The translations under genes and the position numbers were made by a program. This document shows positions 42,262 through 50,959 of a stretch of 64,000 nt of DNA, piece by piece; the stretch's first letter is position 1, and each line of letters opens with the position of its first letter. Source of the stretch: Paractinoplanes brasiliensis (lineage in GTDB: Bacteria; Actinomycetota; Actinomycetes; Mycobacteriales; Micromonosporaceae). The stretch lies in assembly GCF_004362215.1 (NCBI RefSeq), contig NZ_SNWR01000001.1, positions 1,550,001 through 1,614,000 on the forward strand, in the 5' to 3' direction. The notes under the pieces are model-generated. The model had not been told where the DNA came from. It searched no databases and saw only the letters and a program-made list of their open reading frames with translations.

Positions 42262-43403
42262 GAGCCGTTCTTGAGGAAGTCCGGCACGTCCACGTCGTCG
42301 AAGAGAACGCGCCTCGGCGGCGGCGTGGCCTGGGCCGGCGCCGGCGGAGGAGTCGTGGTGGCCGCCGCGGCGGCGGGCGTCTGCGGGGCGACCGCCGTCC
42401 GCTCGGCCGGCTGCGGCACCACCTTGCGGGCCGGCTCGGACGGCTTGTAGGAGGGTGTGCCCCCGTCGAAGCCGGCCGCGATCACGGTGACCCGCACCTC
42501 GTCGCCGAGCGCGTCGTCGATGACCGCGCCGAAGATGATGTTCGCGTCCGGGTGGGCCGCGTCGGTGACCAGCTGCGCGGCGTCGTTGATCTCGAACAGG
42601 CCCAGGTCGGAGCCGCCGGCGATGGAGAGCAGCACACCACGGGCGCCGTCCATGCTCTGCTCGAGCAGCGGGCTCGAGATGGCCTTCTCGGCCGCCTCGA
42701 CCGCACGGTTGTCGCCGCGGGCGCTGCCGATGCCCATGAGCGCGCTGCCGGCGCCGCTCATGACGCTCTTGACGTCGGCGAAGTCCAGGTTGATCAGGCC
42801 GGGCGTGGTGATCAGGTCGGTGATGCCCTGCACGCCGGAGAGCAGCACCTGGTCGGCCTGGCGGAAGGCGTCCATCATGCTTATTCCGCGGTCGCCCAGC
42901 GCGAGGAGCCGGTCGTTCGGGATGACGATGAGCGTGTCGCACTGGTTGCGCAGCTCGTCGATGCCGGACTCGGCCTGCACCTGCCGGCGCTTGCCCTCGA
43001 ACGAGAACGGCCGGGTGACCACGCCGATGGTGAGCGCGCCGAGCTTACGGGCGATGTTGGCCACCACGGGCGCGCCGCCGGTGCCGGTGCCGCCGCCCTC
43101 GCCGCACGTCACGAAGACCATGTCGGCGCCCTTGAGCACCTCTTCGATCTCGTCGCGGTGGTCCTCGGCGGCGTTCTTGCCGACCTCGGGCTGCGCGCCT
43201 GCGCCGAGGCCCCGGGTCAGCTCGCGGCCGACGTCGAGCTTGACGTCGGCGTCGCTCATGAGCAGCGCCTGAGCATCGGTGTTGATCGCGATGAACTCGA
43301 CGCCCTTGAGCCCGACCTCGATCATTCGGTTGACGGCGTTCACGCCGCCGCCGCCGATCCCGACGACCTTGATGACCGCCAGGTAGTTGTGGGGAGGTGT
43401 CAT
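42258..43403 (-). CDS. ftsZ: Cell division protein FtsZ
   Basis: Tubulin-like GTPase, 381 residues, that forms the Z ring. GTP-binding GGGTGTGG at 103-110, the T7 loop region NLDFADVKSVMSGAGSALMG with the catalytic aspartate, and a C-terminal tail DDVDVPDFLKNGS that binds SepF/FtsW. ATG 43403 (MTPPHNYLAVIKVVG) is where the family begins; the frame is open 37 codons upstream without similarity. The 296-bp upstream spacer carries a palindrome and a hairpin, so ftsZ probably has its own promoters, as in Streptomyces. Confidence 0.98.
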   Translation of the reverse strand: MTPPHNYLAVIKVVGIGGGGVNAVNRMIEVGLKGVEFIAINTDAQALLMSDADVKLDVGRELTRGLGAGAQPEVGKNAAEDHRDEIEEVLKGADMVFVTCGEGGGTGTGGAPVVANIARKLGALTIGVVTRPFSFEGKRRQVQAESGIDELRNQCDTLIVIPNDRLLALGDRGISMMDAFRQADQVLLSGVQGITDLITTPGLINLDFADVKSVMSGAGSALMGIGSARGDNRAVEAAEKAISSPLLEQSMDGARGVLLSIAGGSDLGLFEINDAAQLVTDAAHPDANIIFGAVIDDALGDEVRVTVIAAGFDGGTPSYKPSEPARKVVPQPAERTAVAPQTPAAAAATTTPPPAPAQATPPPRRVLFDDVDVPDFLKNGS

Positions 43404-43447
43404 GGGCTCAGCCTTCCCTTCCAGGGTTAGTGGGTGTCGTGGGCCCC

Positions 43448-43469
43448 GTGCGGTCCGGCCGAACCGCAC
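43448..43469. promoter_or_regulatory. ftsZ: 22-bp near-perfect palindrome upstream of ftsZ
   Basis: Arms GTGCGGT (43448-43454) and ACCGCAC (43463-43469) flank a self-complementary CGGCCG core, with a single mismatched position. It is 45 bases upstream of the ftsZ ATG, inside the expected promoter/leader, and so could be an operator or a leader hairpin. Confidence 0.55.
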
Positions 43470-43505
43470 CTTCGTCACCCGCTGCCGGACAAGGGAGGGC
43501 GAGGA

Positions 43506-43536
43506 AACCCTCACCCTCTACTAGAGGGTGAGGGTT
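43506..43536 (-). terminator. 15-bp perfect hairpin between ftsQ and ftsZ
   Basis: AACCCTCACCCTCTA (43506-43520) and TAGAGGGTGAGGGTT (43522-43536) are fully complementary with a one-base centre (effective loop of three). Read on the minus strand it is followed by TTTCC. It would terminate or attenuate transcription coming from ftsQ before ftsZ, leaving ftsZ to its own promoter; a protein site is an alternative. Confidence 0.7.
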
Positions 43537-43699
43537 ATGTCAACCACTCAACCTCTGGTGGCAACGTAAGCGGACTTCGGACGTCAACCAAAGAACCGGC
43601 GCGGCGTGTCGGCGTCCGCTTACGTGGCGAAAATCCGACGCACCCGTAACCTCGACCAGATTATGCCGTTTCGGCCCGGGTGTCCGCTTAGTCGAGATA

Positions 43700-44461
43700 T
43701 TAGCGGATAGTCACCACTGACGGCGCCGAGACGTCGATCTCCTTGCCGGCGTGCTTCAGCAGGGCCGTCGCGACCTGACTCTTGGTGTCGCTCTGGGTGT
43801 CGTCGCCCCACACCACCGTGCGGTCCTTGCGCAACTCGAGCCGGATCTGGGCCGGGGCGGGCACCGAGACGGCCAGCACCTGCTCGCGCAGCTCATCGCT
43901 GAGGGCGGCCAGCACGGTCAGCGCCGAGTGCGTGTTCACGTCCTTCGCGCCGGGGAAGTCCACCCGCACGAGCGGCAGGGCGCCGGGCTTCTCCTTGACC
44001 GTCCGGAACGCCACCCCGGCCCGGTCGATCAGCGCGAACTCCCCGTTCCGCGGCACGGCGGCCACCGGCGTGCGCTCCACCACCTCGACGACCACGGTGG
44101 AGGGCCAGCTGCGGCGCACCACGACCCGCTCGACCGGCGGCAGCTCACGCACCCGGGCCCGGATGCCGTCGAGATCGACCCGGGCCAGCGGCTCGGCCTC
44201 GCGCACGGCGGCCGCCTGCTCGATCTGCGCCGTCGCCACGAACTGGACGCCCACGACCCGCACCTCGCGCACGCCGAGCACCGAGGTGCCGTAGACCAGC
44301 CAGACGACGGCCCCGGCCACGAGCAGCACCCCCGCTGTCACGGCCCAGGGCAGCGCGGCGCGCATCCGGCGCTGGCGGGCGCGCGCCATGAAACGGCGCG
44401 CGGAGGACGGCACCGCGTCGGTGTCGGCCCGCACCAGCCTCCAGTTGCGCCCCCCGCTCAT
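43700..44461 (-). CDS. ftsQ: Cell division protein FtsQ (DivIB)
   Basis: 253-residue bitopic membrane protein: cytoplasmic basic N-terminus, one helix (LPWAVTAGVLLVAGAVVWLV, about 37-56), a POTRA domain (VLGVREVRVVGVQFVATAQI ... VERVVVRRSWPSTVVVEVVE) and a FtsQ beta domain. It links FtsL/FtsB and FtsW/FtsI in the divisome. It starts eight bases after the murC stop and is followed by a strong hairpin before ftsZ. Confidence 0.95.
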   Translation of the reverse strand: MSGGRNWRLVRADTDAVPSSARRFMARARQRRMRAALPWAVTAGVLLVAGAVVWLVYGTSVLGVREVRVVGVQFVATAQIEQAAAVREAEPLARVDLDGIRARVRELPPVERVVVRRSWPSTVVVEVVERTPVAAVPRNGEFALIDRAGVAFRTVKEKPGALPLVRVDFPGAKDVNTHSALTVLAALSDELREQVLAVSVPAPAQIRLELRKDRTVVWGDDTQSDTKSQVATALLKHAGKEIDVSAPSVVTIR

Positions 44462-44469
44462 GCCCTCTC

Positions 44470-45897
44470 CTAGGCCCGGTCGGCCTCGTCCAGCGCGGCC
44501 AGCAGCTCGTCGCCCATCAGCGAGATCGGCGGCGCACCCATGGTCACCACCACATCACCCGGGCGGCTGCGGCGCACGACCTCGGCCGGCACGTCCTCCC
44601 AATCGGGCACGAAAACCTTCTGCCCGGCGGGCAGGTCGAGGGCGGCGGTCAGCGCCACCCCGCCCTCGCCCGGCCCGCGCACCTCGCCCGGCCCGAAGAC
44701 CTCCATGCAGATGACCTGGTCCGCGATGGCCAGGCCCTCGGCCAGCTCGGCCTGCAGGTCGCGGGTGCGATAGACCCGGTACGGCTGGAAGACCACCAGC
44801 AGACGACCGTCGCCGGCCACCTCGCGCAGCGTGCGCAGCGCGGCCTTGACCGAGGTCGGGTGGTACGCGTACTCGTCGTAGACGCGCACGCCGGCCGCGA
44901 TGCCCTTGCGCTCGAAGCGCCGCCGCACCCCGGGGAACGACGCCAGCGCCTCCACGATCTTGTCGAGCGGCAGGCCCAGGCGCAGCGCGGTCAGCACCGC
45001 GGCGGCACTGTTGAGGCCCATGTGCCGGCCCGGCAGCGCCAGCTTGATCTCGCCGAGCGGCTTGCCGTCCAGCTCGGCCTCGTAACGTACGCCGCTGACG
45101 GTGGAGACCACTTCGCTGATACACAGATCGGCGCCGGCGCTCTCGCCGTACGTGTAAACGGTCTTGCCCTTGGCCCGCAGCGCGGCGATCAGATCCTGCG
45201 TGCCGGGGTCGTCGGCGCAGGTGACCACGAAGCCCTCGGGCTCGGCGAGCTCGGCGAACTGCAGGAAGCCCGCCTTGAGCCCGTCGAGGTCACCCCAGTT
45301 GTTGAGGTGGTCGCCCTCGATGTTGGTGATGATCGCGACGTGCGGCCGGTAGATCAGGAACGACTTGTCGCTCTCGTCGGCCTCGGCCACGAAGTGCGGG
45401 CCGGTGCCGTGGTGGCCGTTGGAGCCCGCCTCGCTGATCTCGCCGCCGATCACGAAGGACGGGTCCTGCCCGGCGTGCTGCAGGATCACCGTCATGATCG
45501 ACGTCGTGGTGGTCTTGCCGTGGGTGCCGGCCACGGCGATCGCCTGCCGGTTGGTCATCGCGGCGGCCAGCGCCTCGGAGCGGTGCAGCACCCGCAGCCC
45601 GCGCCGGCGCGCCTCGGCCAGCTCGAGGTGGTCGTGCGGGATGGCGGTGGAGTAGACGACCGTGTCGACGCCGTCCAGATTTTCGGCGATGTGGGACATG
45701 TGGACCGTGCCGCCGAGCGCGCGCAGCCCGGCCAGCGCCGGCCACTCGCGCAGTTCGCTGCCCGACACCGGGACACCCCGGGTGAGCAGCAGGCGGGCCA
45801 GCCCGGCCATGCCCACCCCGCCGATGCCGATGAGGTGCACGCTGCCCAGATCCTCGGCGGTCAACTCGCCGGCCGGCCGCAGCTCCGCCGTGTTCAC
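44470..45897 (-). CDS. murC: UDP-N-acetylmuramate-L-alanine ligase
   Basis: 475-residue cytoplasmic Mur ligase adding L-Ala to UDP-MurNAc. N-terminal Rossmann motif VHLIGIGGVGMAGLARLL, ATP loop AVAGTHGKTTTTSIM, central EADESDKSF and the C-terminal DEYAYHPTSVKAAL region are all present. I start at GTG 45897 (MNTAELRPAG...). Because of the frameshift in murG, the upstream murG frame runs without a stop straight into this reading frame. In Streptomyces murC is outside the dcw cluster; here it is inside. Confidence 0.95.
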   Translation of the reverse strand: MNTAELRPAGELTAEDLGSVHLIGIGGVGMAGLARLLLTRGVPVSGSELREWPALAGLRALGGTVHMSHIAENLDGVDTVVYSTAIPHDHLELAEARRRGLRVLHRSEALAAAMTNRQAIAVAGTHGKTTTTSIMTVILQHAGQDPSFVIGGEISEAGSNGHHGTGPHFVAEADESDKSFLIYRPHVAIITNIEGDHLNNWGDLDGLKAGFLQFAELAEPEGFVVTCADDPGTQDLIAALRAKGKTVYTYGESAGADLCISEVVSTVSGVRYEAELDGKPLGEIKLALPGRHMGLNSAAAVLTALRLGLPLDKIVEALASFPGVRRRFERKGIAAGVRVYDEYAYHPTSVKAALRTLREVAGDGRLLVVFQPYRVYRTRDLQAELAEGLAIADQVICMEVFGPGEVRGPGEGGVALTAALDLPAGQKVFVPDWEDVPAEVVRRSRPGDVVVTMGAPPISLMGDELLAALDEADRA

Positions 45898-45919
45898 TGG
45901 TCTGCTCCCTTGGTCACGT

Positions 45920-47031
45920 TCACTTGGCCTTGGCCACCGCTTCGAGAACGAACTCGAGCAGCGCCTCGTCACCGTCGCGACGACCGTACCGGGAGGCGGC
46001 GTGGCCCATCGCGGCGAGGCGCTGCCTGTCGCGCGCCAGCGGGATGATGTTCTGCTCGATCCACTCGGGGTAAGATCGCCGTTGTCGACCAGGATGCCGC
46101 CGCCCGCCTGCACGACCGGCTGCGCGTTGCGCGTCTGCTCCTGGTTGCTGTACGGGTACGGCACGTAGACAGCGGGCACGCCGAGCGCCGTCGTCTCGGC
46201 CACCGTGATCGCGCCGCCGCGGCACAGCATGAGATCGGCTGCGGCGTATCCGAGCTGCATGTCCGACAGGTACGGCACCACCACGTACGGCACCGGAAGG
46301 TCGTTGGGCACTTCGAACGGGTCGTTGCGGCCGCCTTGCACGTGCAGCACCTGCACGCCGGCGTGGGCCAGGCGCTTGGCCGCGGCGGCCACGGCCAGAT
46401 TGATCGTACGGGCGCCGGACGAGCCGCCCGAGACGAACAGCACCGGCAGGTCGGGGCGCAGGCCGAACTGGTAGAGAGCCTGGGGGCGCAGCGCCGCGCG
46501 GTCGAGGTGGGTCAGCGCCGTCCGCAGCGGGACGCCGACGACCCGGGCGTCCTTGAGCGACTCGGCCTGCTGCGGCTGCTGCGGGAACCCGACGGCGATG
46601 TTCTTGGTGAACTTCATGCCCATCCGGTTGGCCACGCCCGGCGGCACGTTGACCTCGTGGATGACGATCGGCAGCTCGCGCCGCCAGGCCGCCAGGTACG
46701 CCGGGACCGACACGTAGCCCCCGAAACCGACCACCACGTCGGCCTGGACCTCGTCGAGGATCTTGCCGGCCGCGTGGGCCGACTTCCACATCCGGTCGGG
46801 CGTGCGGATCAGGTTCAGGTTGATCGACCGCGGCAGCTGGAACGCCGGGATCACCCGTAGGTCGTAACCGGCCGCCGGGATCAACTGGTTCTCCATGCCC
46901 TGCGGGCTGCCCAGCGTGGTGATCCGGACGTCGGGGAAGTGCCGTTTGATCGCGTCGGCGAAGGCGAGCAGCGGATAGATGTGACCACCGGTGCCTCCCC
47001 CGGCGAGCACGACCGACCGCAGCGAACCCAT
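45920..47031 (-). CDS. murG: Lipid II synthase MurG, disrupted by a one-base frameshift
   Basis: UDP-GlcNAc transferase that makes lipid II from lipid I. The frame from ATG 47031 (MGSLRSVVLAGGGTGGHIYP) carries all family motifs up to VQAGGGILVDNGDLTP; there it loses register. The expected continuation EWIEQNIIPLARDRQRLAAM ... FVLEAVAKAK is present in another frame and ends at 45920. The break is at the G run 46067-46070 (four where five are needed). With one base restored the protein is 370 residues, a normal length. As written, translation would continue in frame into murC, giving an 853-residue fusion. murG is essential, so a sequencing error is the first suspect. Its ATG overlaps the ftsW stop by one base (TGATG). 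Confidence 0.9.
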
Positions 47032-48407
47032 CACCGTCTCCTCTCTGCCCCGGCGGTCTCCCGCGCGGCGGGGCTGGGCCGCCGCGAAGGGGGAAGCGGC
47101 GGCAGCGGGGCCCAGACTAGCCGTACCCATCTCGCGGGCGGACGCGCGTTCAGGGCGAGTGACGCCTGCGGTTCCGCGCGGGCGAACGAGGCCAGCATGC
47201 CGACCGCCGCCATGGTCACGACGAGGGCGCTGCCACCTGCGGAGATGAACGGCAGCGGCAGCCCGGTGATGGGCAGCGTGCCGGTCACGCCGCCCATGTT
47301 GATCACGGCCTGGGACACCAGCCAGGTGGTGATCGCCGCCGCCGCCAGCCGGCGGAACGGGTCCTGCGAGCGCCGGGCGATCCGGAAGCCGGTGTACGCC
47401 AGCACCGAGAACAGCGTCAGGACGACCCCGCAGCCGATCACACCCAGTTCCTCGGCGACCACCGCGAAGATGAAGTCGTTGTCGGCCTCGGGCAGCCAGT
47501 TCCACTTGAGCGCGCCCTTGCCCAGGCCGACCCCGAACCAGCCGCCCTCGAAGATCGCCGATCGGGCCTGGATCAGCTGATAGCAGGGGCCGTTGAGGTC
47601 GCACTGGTCGATCGGCTGCAGGAAGTTGGTGAGCCGGGCGAGCCGGTAGTTCTCCTCGCCGGTCTGACCCGAGCCGGCGCCGCCGGACGCGGCCGCGATG
47701 AGCAGGCTGATGCCGGCCAGGCCGAGCACGCCGAGAGCGGCGAAGATCCGCAGGCGCACCCCGGCCGCCCACAGCAGGCCGACGATCAGCGCCAGCAGCA
47801 CCAGCATGCTACCCAGGTCGTTGTAGCCGACCAGCACGAACAGCAGGCCGACGACCGGGAACAGCGGGCGGGACAGCTCCTTCCAGTGCCCCAGCGCCGG
47901 GCCCTTGCGGGCGATCACGTCGGCGCCCCAGAGCACCATGCCGAGCTTGGCGAACTCGGCGGGCTGCAGGCCGATCGGGCCGAAGTAGAGCCAGAGCAGG
48001 TCGGCGTGCACCGGGCCGATCCGCGGCTTGCTGAGCAGGCCGACCGAGTTCAGAGCGCCCAGCAGGTCGAGGACGCAGAGCAGCACGATGGCCGTGCCCA
48101 GCACGAACTTGCCGAGGTCACGCAGGGTGCCGGCGGGCAGCCGCTGGCAGACCCAGAACGCGAACAGGCCGAGCAGCGCGAAGACGGCCTGGTTGGCGAT
48201 CGCGCTGAAGGCGTTGCCGTTCTCGGCGTACGCCTTCACGCTGGTCGCCGAGAAGACCATGGTCAGCCCGATCAGCAGCAGCAGGCCGGAGCAGGCGAGC
48301 AGCAGGTAGTACGACGAGAGCGGGCGCGCCAGGAGCCCGTGCACGGCGGGCAGCAGCTGCCGGCTCAGTGACGGGCGGGGTGCCTGCTGAGTCCGGTCTT
48401 CCGCCAT
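47031..48407 (-). CDS. ftsW: Septal peptidoglycan polymerase FtsW
   Basis: 458-residue SEDS-family glycosyltransferase with ten helices, working with FtsI at the septum. Conserved: the catalytic-loop Asp in LFVLVGYNDLGSMLVLLALI (lipid II polymerase), PAEFAKLGMVLW, and GLPLPFISAGGSALV near the C-terminus. The C-terminal tail (about 400-458) is Arg/Pro-rich. ATG 48407 has only a weak ribosome site. Gap to mraY is 66 bp and holds a hairpin rather than murD. murG is coupled through TGATG. Confidence 0.95.
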   Translation of the reverse strand: MAEDRTQQAPRPSLSRQLLPAVHGLLARPLSSYYLLLACSGLLLLIGLTMVFSATSVKAYAENGNAFSAIANQAVFALLGLFAFWVCQRLPAGTLRDLGKFVLGTAIVLLCVLDLLGALNSVGLLSKPRIGPVHADLLWLYFGPIGLQPAEFAKLGMVLWGADVIARKGPALGHWKELSRPLFPVVGLLFVLVGYNDLGSMLVLLALIVGLLWAAGVRLRIFAALGVLGLAGISLLIAAASGGAGSGQTGEENYRLARLTNFLQPIDQCDLNGPCYQLIQARSAIFEGGWFGVGLGKGALKWNWLPEADNDFIFAVVAEELGVIGCGVVLTLFSVLAYTGFRIARRSQDPFRRLAAAAITTWLVSQAVINMGGVTGTLPITGLPLPFISAGGSALVVTMAAVGMLASFARAEPQASLALNARPPARWVRLVWAPLPPLPPSRRPSPAARETAGAERRR

Positions 48408-48426
48408 TCACTCATCTTCGTCCCGG

Positions 48427-48463
48427 CGACACGCCAGCCCGGGTCATCGGCTCTGGCGTGTCG
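48427..48463 (-). terminator. Hairpin at the place where murD is expected
   Basis: CGACACGCCAG (48427-48437) and CTGGCGTGTCG (48453-48463) form a perfect 11-bp stem with a 15-base loop, in the 66-bp mraY-ftsW gap. It could attenuate transcription into ftsW or simply remain from loss of murD. Confidence 0.6.
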
Positions 48464-48473
48464 CGAGAGAGAT

Positions 48474-49577
48474 CTATCCCATCACCGCGAGGAAGTCCGA
48501 ATAGAACAGCCCCAGGCCGATGGCGACGCAGATGCCGGCCACGATCCAGAACCGCACGACGATGTTGACCTCGCTCCACCCGGCCAGCTCGAAGTGGTGC
48601 TGCAGCGGCGACATGCGGAAGACCCGCTTGCCGGTGGTCTTGAACGAGATGATCTGGATGACCACCGACATCGTGATGATGACGAACAGGCCGCCGATGA
48701 TGACCGACAGCAGCGTCGTACGGGTGGCCACGGCCAGGCCGCCGATCAGGCCGCCGAGGCCCAGCGCGCCGGTGTCACCCATGAAGATCCGGGCCGGGGA
48801 CGTGTTCCACCACAGGAAGCCCACACAGGCGGCGGCTGCCGCGGCGGCGATCATCGCGATCTCCAGCGGATCTCGCACCTGGTAGCAGTAGTCGTTGACC
48901 CGGGCGTAGTCCGAGTCGCCGCACCAGTGGCGGTACTGCCAGAAACCGATCAGCGCGTACGCCCCCAGGACGAGGATCGAGGCCCCGGTGGCCAGACCGT
49001 CGAGGCCGTCGGTCAGGTTCACGCCGTTGGACATGGCCATGATCACGAACACGAAGACCAGGACCGAGCCCACCTTGCCGACGTCGAGCCAGCTGATGTC
49101 GCGGATGAACGAGATGTGCTCGCTGGCCACCGTCTCGCCGTTGGTGCTGGGCACGTAGAGTGCGACAGCCGCGAACGCGCCACCGACGATCAGCTGGCCC
49201 AGCAGCTTGCCCTTGGCGCTGAGCCCGTCGGAGTTGCGGCGGCGCACCTTGAGGAAGTCGTCGAGGAAGCCGACCACGCCGCAGAACACGAACAGGCCGA
49301 GCAGGACCAGCGCCGTCATGGTCGGCGACTCCTGCGCGATCTGCCGCTCGGGCAGCGTCGTGAGGGCGATGTGCCCGGCGACGTACGCGAAGACCGTGGC
49401 GATGATGAAGGCGACACCACCCATCGTGGGCGTGCCCTTCTTGCCCTGGTGGGTGGCCGGGCCGATGGTGCGGATGGGCTGGCCGGCCTTGAGCGCCGTG
49501 AAGACCCGGATCGCAATCGGGGTGCCGAACAGCGAGATGATGAACGCGACCGCGGCCGCGACGATGACTGCCCTCAC
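48474..49577 (-). CDS. mraY: Phospho-N-acetylmuramoyl-pentapeptide transferase
   Basis: MraY, 367 residues, ten helices, which makes lipid I on the inner membrane face. Signature motifs: THQGKKGTPTMGG (substrate loop), FLDDFLKVRRR (Asp-Asp), NLTDGLDGLATG (catalytic Asp) and SPLQHHFELAGWSE (His-rich loop). I start at GTG 49577 because AGGAGG lies seven bases upstream; the frame is open earlier inside murF. GTG overlaps the murF stop by four bases. Confidence 0.96.
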   Translation of the reverse strand: MRAVIVAAAVAFIISLFGTPIAIRVFTALKAGQPIRTIGPATHQGKKGTPTMGGVAFIIATVFAYVAGHIALTTLPERQIAQESPTMTALVLLGLFVFCGVVGFLDDFLKVRRRNSDGLSAKGKLLGQLIVGGAFAAVALYVPSTNGETVASEHISFIRDISWLDVGKVGSVLVFVFVIMAMSNGVNLTDGLDGLATGASILVLGAYALIGFWQYRHWCGDSDYARVNDYCYQVRDPLEIAMIAAAAAAACVGFLWWNTSPARIFMGDTGALGLGGLIGGLAVATRTTLLSVIIGGLFVIITMSVVIQIISFKTTGKRVFRMSPLQHHFELAGWSEVNIVVRFWIVAGICVAIGLGLFYSDFLAVMG

Positions 49578-50959
49578 GGGCGAACCTCCTCGGGGCGCAG
49601 CGCGTCCACCACGTCCCACGTGCGGTATCGGGAACCCTTGACCAGCACGACGTCGCCGCCGTCCAAATCACCGGCCAGGATCTCGATGGCGGCGGCCTGG
49701 TCGGGCACGACGAGCGCCTCGCCCTTCCAGCCGTCGGCCGACCGCGCGCCTGCCGCGATCGGGGCGGCCTCCGCGCTGACCACGATCACCCGGTCCACGC
49801 CCAGCTCGGCGGCGAGGCGGCCGACCTCCTCGTGGCCGGAGCGCTCGTGCTCGCCGAGCTCGGCCATGTAGCCGAGCACTGCGGTGGTGCGGCGCCCGCC
49901 GGCCATCGCGGCGAGCGCGTGCAGGGCGGCTGCCGTCGACGAGGGGTTGGCGTTGTACGAGTCGTCAATCACCGTCAGGCCGTCGGGCCGGGTGAAGACG
50001 TCCATGCGGCGGCCGGAGACGATGCCGACCTCGCCCAGGGCGGCGGCCAGGTCGTCGAATTCCATGCCGGCCGAGAGCGCCACAGCCGCCGCCGCGAGGG
50101 TGTTGGCCACCTGGTGCCGGCCGGCGACGGCGAGCGTGACCTTCGCCGAGCGGCCCTCGTGATGCACGGTGTAGGAGGCGCGGCCCGCGTCGTCGAGGCT
50201 CACGTCGCTCGCCCGCAGATCCGATATTTCTGATTCGCCGGTGAGAATCACCCGAGCGCGGGTGCGCGAAGCCATCCCGGCGACCAGCGGATCATCGGCG
50301 TTGAGCACGGCCACCCCGTCCGAGGGCAGCGCCTCGACCAGCTCCCCCTTGGCCCGCGCCGTGCCCTCGACCGAGCCGAACTCGCCGATGTGGGCCGCGC
50401 CGACGTTGAGCACCGCGCCGATCGACGGCCGGGCGATCTCGGTCAGGTAGCGGATGTGCCCGGCCCCCCGGGCGCCCATCTCGAGCACCAGGAAGCGGGT
50501 GCCCTCGCCGGCCTGCAGCACCGTGTACGGGAAGCCCAGCTCGTTGTTGAGCGACCCGGCGGGCGCGATCGTCGGCCCGATCCGCGAGAGTAGTTGCCCG
50601 ATGTAGTCCTTGGTCGTCGTCTTGCCCGACGAACCGGTGAGCCCCACGACGGTGAGGTCACCGAGCCGCGAGACGACGACCCGGGCCAGCGCGGCCAGGG
50701 CGGCGAGGGGCTCCTCGACGACCACGCCCGGCTGCCCGGTGTCCCGGGTGCTCAGCACGGCGGCGGCCCCGGCCGCGACGGCGCCGCCCGCGAACTCGTG
50801 CCCGTCGGCCCGCTCGCCCTCGAACGCGACGAACAGCCCACCCGGGCTGATCTTGCGGGAGTCGTACTCCACTCCCCCGGTGACCGCCAGCCCGGGTTCC
50901 GCGTGCACCACACGGCCGCCGGCGATCTCCGCGATCTCTCCCAGCGTCAGACGAATCAC
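49574..50959 (-). CDS. murF: UDP-MurNAc-tripeptide D-Ala-D-Ala ligase
   Basis: 461-residue Mur ligase adding D-Ala-D-Ala to the UDP-MurNAc tripeptide. ATP loop VVGLTGSSGKTTTKDYIGQL, KGELVEALP, and VIDDSYNANPSSTAAALHAL are present. The GTG start (50959) overlaps the murE stop by four bases and its stop overlaps mraY by four, so translation across murE-murF-mraY is coupled. Confidence 0.96.
   Translation of the reverse strand: MIRLTLGEIAEIAGGRVVHAEPGLAVTGGVEYDSRKISPGGLFVAFEGERADGHEFAGGAVAAGAAAVLSTRDTGQPGVVVEEPLAALAALARVVVSRLGDLTVVGLTGSSGKTTTKDYIGQLLSRIGPTIAPAGSLNNELGFPYTVLQAGEGTRFLVLEMGARGAGHIRYLTEIARPSIGAVLNVGAAHIGEFGSVEGTARAKGELVEALPSDGVAVLNADDPLVAGMASRTRARVILTGESEISDLRASDVSLDDAGRASYTVHHEGRSAKVTLAVAGRHQVANTLAAAAVALSAGMEFDDLAAALGEVGIVSGRRMDVFTRPDGLTVIDDSYNANPSSTAAALHALAAMAGGRRTTAVLGYMAELGEHERSGHEEVGRLAAELGVDRVIVVSAEAAPIAAGARSADGWKGEALVVPDQAAAIEILAGDLDGGDVVLVKGSRYRTWDVVDALRPEEVRP

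Noticed and set aside
44470..47772. An 1100-codon minus-strand frame that looks like a MurG-MurC fusion with an extra N-terminus
   Set aside because: The N-terminal part is an out-of-frame reading of ftsW, and the fusion arises only from the one-base loss at 46067-46070; I annotate murG and murC separately.
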